Shown here: in pieces, positions 8,311 to 10,722 of the stretch
How positions within the stretch are numbered: position 1 is the stretch's first letter
How the letters are laid out: every line of letters begins with the position of its first letter
Assembly (NCBI GenBank): GCA_003024985.2
Contig: PXIH01S0039599.1
From: Euperipatoides rowelli
Taxonomy: Eukaryota > Onychophora > Udeonychophora > Euonychophora > Peripatopsidae
Reading direction: 5' to 3' (one strand)
Length of the DNA: 10,722 nucleotides
Translations under genes and position numbers: made by a program
Notes under the pieces: model-generated
Told to the model about the DNA's origin: nothing
What the model saw: only the letters and a program-made list of their open reading frames with translations
The model's database searches: none

Positions 8311-8629
8311 TATGTTCTTCATTTAATCTCTACTATCTCGAGCCCCGGTAAAATTTATTTTAAAAATATATAAATTACACTTGTTTACAATATAAAGAAT
8401 AATTTAATTTTTTAAAAAATATAGTAATTATGCAGACTTAATATAATTTTAGCTATGGGTCTACTTTAANTATGTTCTTCATTTAATCTCTACTATCTCG
8501 AGCCCACTCAACTGATTTGTACTCTTTGGAGCGAATGAAAAGCAAAACAATATAAAGAATAATTTAATTTTTTAAAAAATATAGTAATTATGCAGACTTA
8601 ATATAATTTTAGCTATGGGTCTACTTTAA
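8311..8629 (+). repeat. 160-bp-offset duplication joined at an N
   Basis: Bases 8311-8345 are identical to 8471-8505, and 8387-8469 are identical to 8547-8629, all at an offset of exactly 160. The 41 bases between the shared blocks (8346-8386 and 8506-8546) have equal length but match no better than chance, directly or as reverse complement. The boundary between the copies is the single N at 8470. The simplest reading is two contig ends, or two haplotype contigs, that overlap by 159 bases but were not merged, so the true locus probably has one copy. A genuine tandem duplication with one core replaced is the alternative. Confidence 0.85.
8470..8470. other. Single N at the duplication junction
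   Basis: The N falls exactly between the two copies of the 160-bp-offset duplication. A one-base N is how some scaffolding software marks a predicted but unconfirmed contig overlap, which fits what is seen here. Confidence 0.85.
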
Positions 8630-9283
8630 AATTTAGCCAACCAAATGCCCGACAATTTTAAATCCAAATAGTCAAGATCACGTGGGTCAATCCAAAGCCC
8701 AACATTTAAAACCTGACAATCAAAAGTAAGATTCGAGATGAAATAAAAATTTTGACCTGCCGTTTTAAAGTATACAGTATGTACTGTATATAATCTATTG
8801 TATAAGCAATATGATCCATCTTGCTGTTACTTAAAGCAGAAAAATGACCACCAAGCTGACTTTTATCAATTGCATTTACTGAACATAGTGAATTTTCAAA
8901 TAATATATTAGAATTTTATAAGGAATTTGAGTGGCTTCAAATAGTTAACTTGTGTTCATTTTTTCTTGTTAATTTGTAATGAATGTTCAGAAAATTAGAC
9001 TGTAAAATGTTTTTACATATTAATATTCAAATTGCATGTTTTTTCTAGTACAGTAAGTGAGAAGTGCATACAATCATCTGTCGAAAAAGATTTTCTTGTA
9101 TTTTGAAAATTTTTTTTTAATGGTAAGACTACCCGAAACTTACAGGCCAAACTTATGCCAAAGGTTAGATTTAGAATAGCTGTGATGAAGTTGAACATTT
9201 AATGTGGTTCAGATTCTATTACAAGGATCTTCTGAAGTTACCCATTGAGGTAAGTTCTGATTCTCCCAAATTATTAATGAACT
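8630..9283. other. AT-rich stretch with weak exon-like fragments only
   Basis: The perfect TACAGTA palindrome at 8771-8790 lies here. Several short frames look protein-like: minus strand 8712-8626 after a good acceptor, and plus strand 9181-9249 before a GAG|GTAAGT donor. They do not agree in strand or phase, and each is only 23-29 codons long. A 61-codon minus-strand frame spans 9013-9198 with no supporting signals. Confidence 0.45.
8771..8790. repeat. Perfect TATACAGTA-TG-TACTGTATA palindrome
   Basis: Nine bases (8771-8779) are exactly complementary to nine bases (8782-8790) with only TG between. Each arm contains the recurring 7-base word, here as a head-to-head pair two bases apart. Confidence 0.8.
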
Positions 9284-9870
9284 TAAAGGTCAAATGTAAC
9301 AGATTTTTTTTTTATTGATTTTCTAAAATAATTACTAAAAAAAAAAATTTCACTGGAAAAAAATAATTATTTAAAGATAAAATTAAGACTATCCCTATCC
9401 TTTCTTTTTCCGAGATTACAAATTGAAACTTTCACATTTTTGGGGGTTTGAGATTAATTTGATGACGAAACTGTCTACAGCTGTTTTCTTTGTAACGATT
9501 TAACATGTAAATAGATGTATGTTCAACTTGTATTAAAGGTCATTTTGATTTTTTAAAAAACAAACAAAAATTGGATCATAATATAATAGCACAAATGATC
9601 AATTTGATTATGATTTTTTACAAGTAATTAAACAATTAGTCCATAGATTCCAGCCTTAACTATTCTATAGTTAAGTATAGCAAGCTCTATTTATCTCTAA
9701 ACTATGACATCACAAAATATCTTCTGGTGTGTAAAGTGGACAATGTTGTTTTAAGGGGAGGAGCTAAAGACAATTATTTTAAATTGTAAATAATTTTTTT
9801 TTCTGGTGGATATTTTTTTAGTGAAAATCTGAAAATCAATTTTAAAAAAATCCATTACATTTGACCTTTA
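9284..9870. mobile_element. MITE-like element with long terminal inverted repeats
   Basis: The left end, from 9284, reads TAAAGGTCAAATGTAAC. The complement of the right end, from 9870 inward, reads TAAAGGTCAAATGTAAT, a 16 of 17 match. Over the first 40 bases 35 agree. With small gaps the similarity runs on to an ATTATTTA block at 9366-9373 and its complement at 9787-9794, giving arms of about 84-90 bases. Both ends are bounded by TA (9284-9285 and 9869-9870), which fits the TA target duplication of Tc1/mariner-type elements but could also be part of the repeat. The interior of about 410 bases has no transposase-like frame, so this is a non-autonomous element. A third copy of the end (TAAAGGTCA at 9534) and a perfect 9-bp hairpin at 9655-9675 lie inside. 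The arms have diverged, which suggests an old insertion. Confidence 0.7.
9655..9675. repeat. Perfect 9-bp hairpin inside the MITE-like element
   Basis: CTTAACTAT (9655-9663) pairs exactly with ATAGTTAAG (9667-9675) round TCT. It sits off-centre in the element, about 76 bases right of its midpoint. Confidence 0.6.
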
Positions 9871-10722
9871 GAATAAGTTTGAAGGGATTTCTGTTTATCA
9901 ATTAATGTATTTAACAAAAAATCAAAAAAAAAAAAAATCAAATACAGTATATCGCAATATAACAAAATAAGTAATCAAACACTGTATATGACACTAAGAT
10001 CTTTTTATGGCAAATATGCAGTTCATAGTTTTAATATGAAGATGGTTCAATATGAAGCTTACCAGAGCTGAGTATCGGTGGTTCTACGTTAGATTTTGCT
10101 CAACATTATGTAGATTCAATCATCCGCTCTTGATGAATAGGATTTTCCTACAGTTTTCTGGTCTATGGAACTGATCATATTTTTTGGAAACTAAGCAAAG
10201 CTTGCACTCTAGATGTTAGCTAGTCCAAGAGATTTCTTGGCTACTCTTGGGAACAAAGCTAGATGGCGATTAGACACTGTAAATGAAATGTCTTGAATCC
10301 TTTTTATACTAAAACGGGTATGACGAAAACATTCAAGGGACACCAATGACCTTGATGAGTTTTAGGCCAATGAAAACAAGACCAACTTAATAATTTGAAT
10401 GTGCCTTCACTTTAATCCAAGCATTTTGGCAGACTGAAACTTAATTTACCTGAACACACAGAATCAAAGAAGCCATTCTGGTTAGACAATGTTAAAGAAC
10501 ATACTGTAAATAATTTGCCGATACTTTGGACATTTAGTCCACTGATTGAAATGTAAGAAGTTGTAAAAGGTAGTTTAAAGTACTGTATATAATATTCGCT
10601 TTTAATTGATGACTCACTTATAAATCCTCTTTTTGTAGATAAGCGTCTCTCAAAATTTGGATTCCCTCCAAAAGTAAAGCGAGATGATTAGTTGCTGCCA
10701 AAATCGCTTTCAAATTCTTTGT
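9871..10722. other. Right-edge stretch, slightly less AT-rich, no firm gene
   Basis: The base composition is more balanced from about 10030 to 10480, and CpG is commoner, which suggests an old repeat. A weak 5S rRNA-like pattern lies at 10171-10255. An acceptor-like CCTCTTTTTGTAG ends at 10638 and opens a 17-codon frame to the TAG at 10689-10691. A minus-strand frame is open over the same bases, so neither is called. An A13 run lies at 9924-9936. Confidence 0.45.

Noticed and set aside
8280-8345. Possible second SINE head on the minus strand (GGCTCGAG followed by GGTTCAATCG)
   Set aside because: The B box lacks its final C, the A-box match is poor, and part of it lies in the duplication that is probably an assembly artefact.
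8626-8712. 28-residue minus-strand frame after a CTTACTTTTGATTGTCAG acceptor
   Set aside because: It reads smoothly (VLNVGLWIDPRDL and on) but is too short to separate from chance and has no partner exon in compatible phase.
9013-9198. 61-codon minus-strand frame
   Set aside because: Both strands are open in several frames here, so the open frame carries little information. No start context, splice support or family motif was found.
9181-9249. 23-codon plus-strand frame ending in GAG|GTAAGT
   Set aside because: The donor is a perfect consensus, but the only available acceptor (AATAG at 9175-9179) has no pyrimidine tract. The frame upstream is closed by a TAG unless a frameshift is assumed.
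10639-10691. Possible last exon after CCTCTTTTTGTAG, or a minus-strand frame over the same bases
   Set aside because: The plus frame is 17 codons, a second plus phase is also open for 12 codons, and the minus strand is open for over 30 codons. The evidence cannot choose between them, and the window ends here.
1-10722. CRISPR arrays, bacterial operons, rRNA operons or viral genes
   Set aside because: There are no regularly spaced repeats, no series of long frames with ribosome-binding sites, and no recognisable viral or rRNA sequence beyond the weak 5S-like pattern.

Overview
This window looks like intergenic or intronic DNA from a complex eukaryote, probably an animal. By eye it is roughly three-quarters A+T and poor in CpG, with many A or T homopolymers of 9-14 bases. 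No open frame fills the window: the longest ATG-started frame is 89 codons and the longest stop-to-stop frame I checked is 81. I see no Shine-Dalgarno-led gene series, operon, CRISPR array or phage module. The lineage cannot be fixed from this sequence. A tRNA-derived SINE, a TA-flanked inverted-repeat element and words of the TAGGCCTA and TACTGTA type suggest an AT-rich invertebrate or other metazoan, which is inference.

Layout. Positions 1-777 are AT-rich with small hairpins. Positions 778-1270 carry two overlapping open frames that meet at a 12-base A run. Positions 1271-3560 are unannotatable AT-rich DNA with a G12 tract and one unresolved base (2010). Positions 3564-3931 hold the best-supported retroposon, a SINE whose head resembles a class II (serine-type) tRNA. 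Positions 3932-6062 hold no gene. A pair of adjacent hairpins lies at 6063-6101. Positions 6857-7094 hold a diverged tandem duplication overlapping an exon-like minus-strand frame, and another exon-like minus-strand frame lies at 7513-7645. Positions 8311-8629 hold a 160-bp-offset duplication joined exactly at a single N, most likely an unmerged contig overlap. Positions 9284-9870 hold a MITE-like element with long terminal inverted repeats and TA flanks. Positions 10171-10255 have weak 5S rRNA-like matches.

The most pervasive signal is a 7-base word, TACTGTA or its complement TACAGTA. It occurs 25 times, about ten times the composition-based expectation. It often extends to GTACTGTATAT, is fused twice to TAGGCTA, and twice forms near-perfect palindromes. 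No genes here can be shown to work together. All protein-coding calls are low confidence because this composition yields dozens of 40-50-codon open frames by chance.
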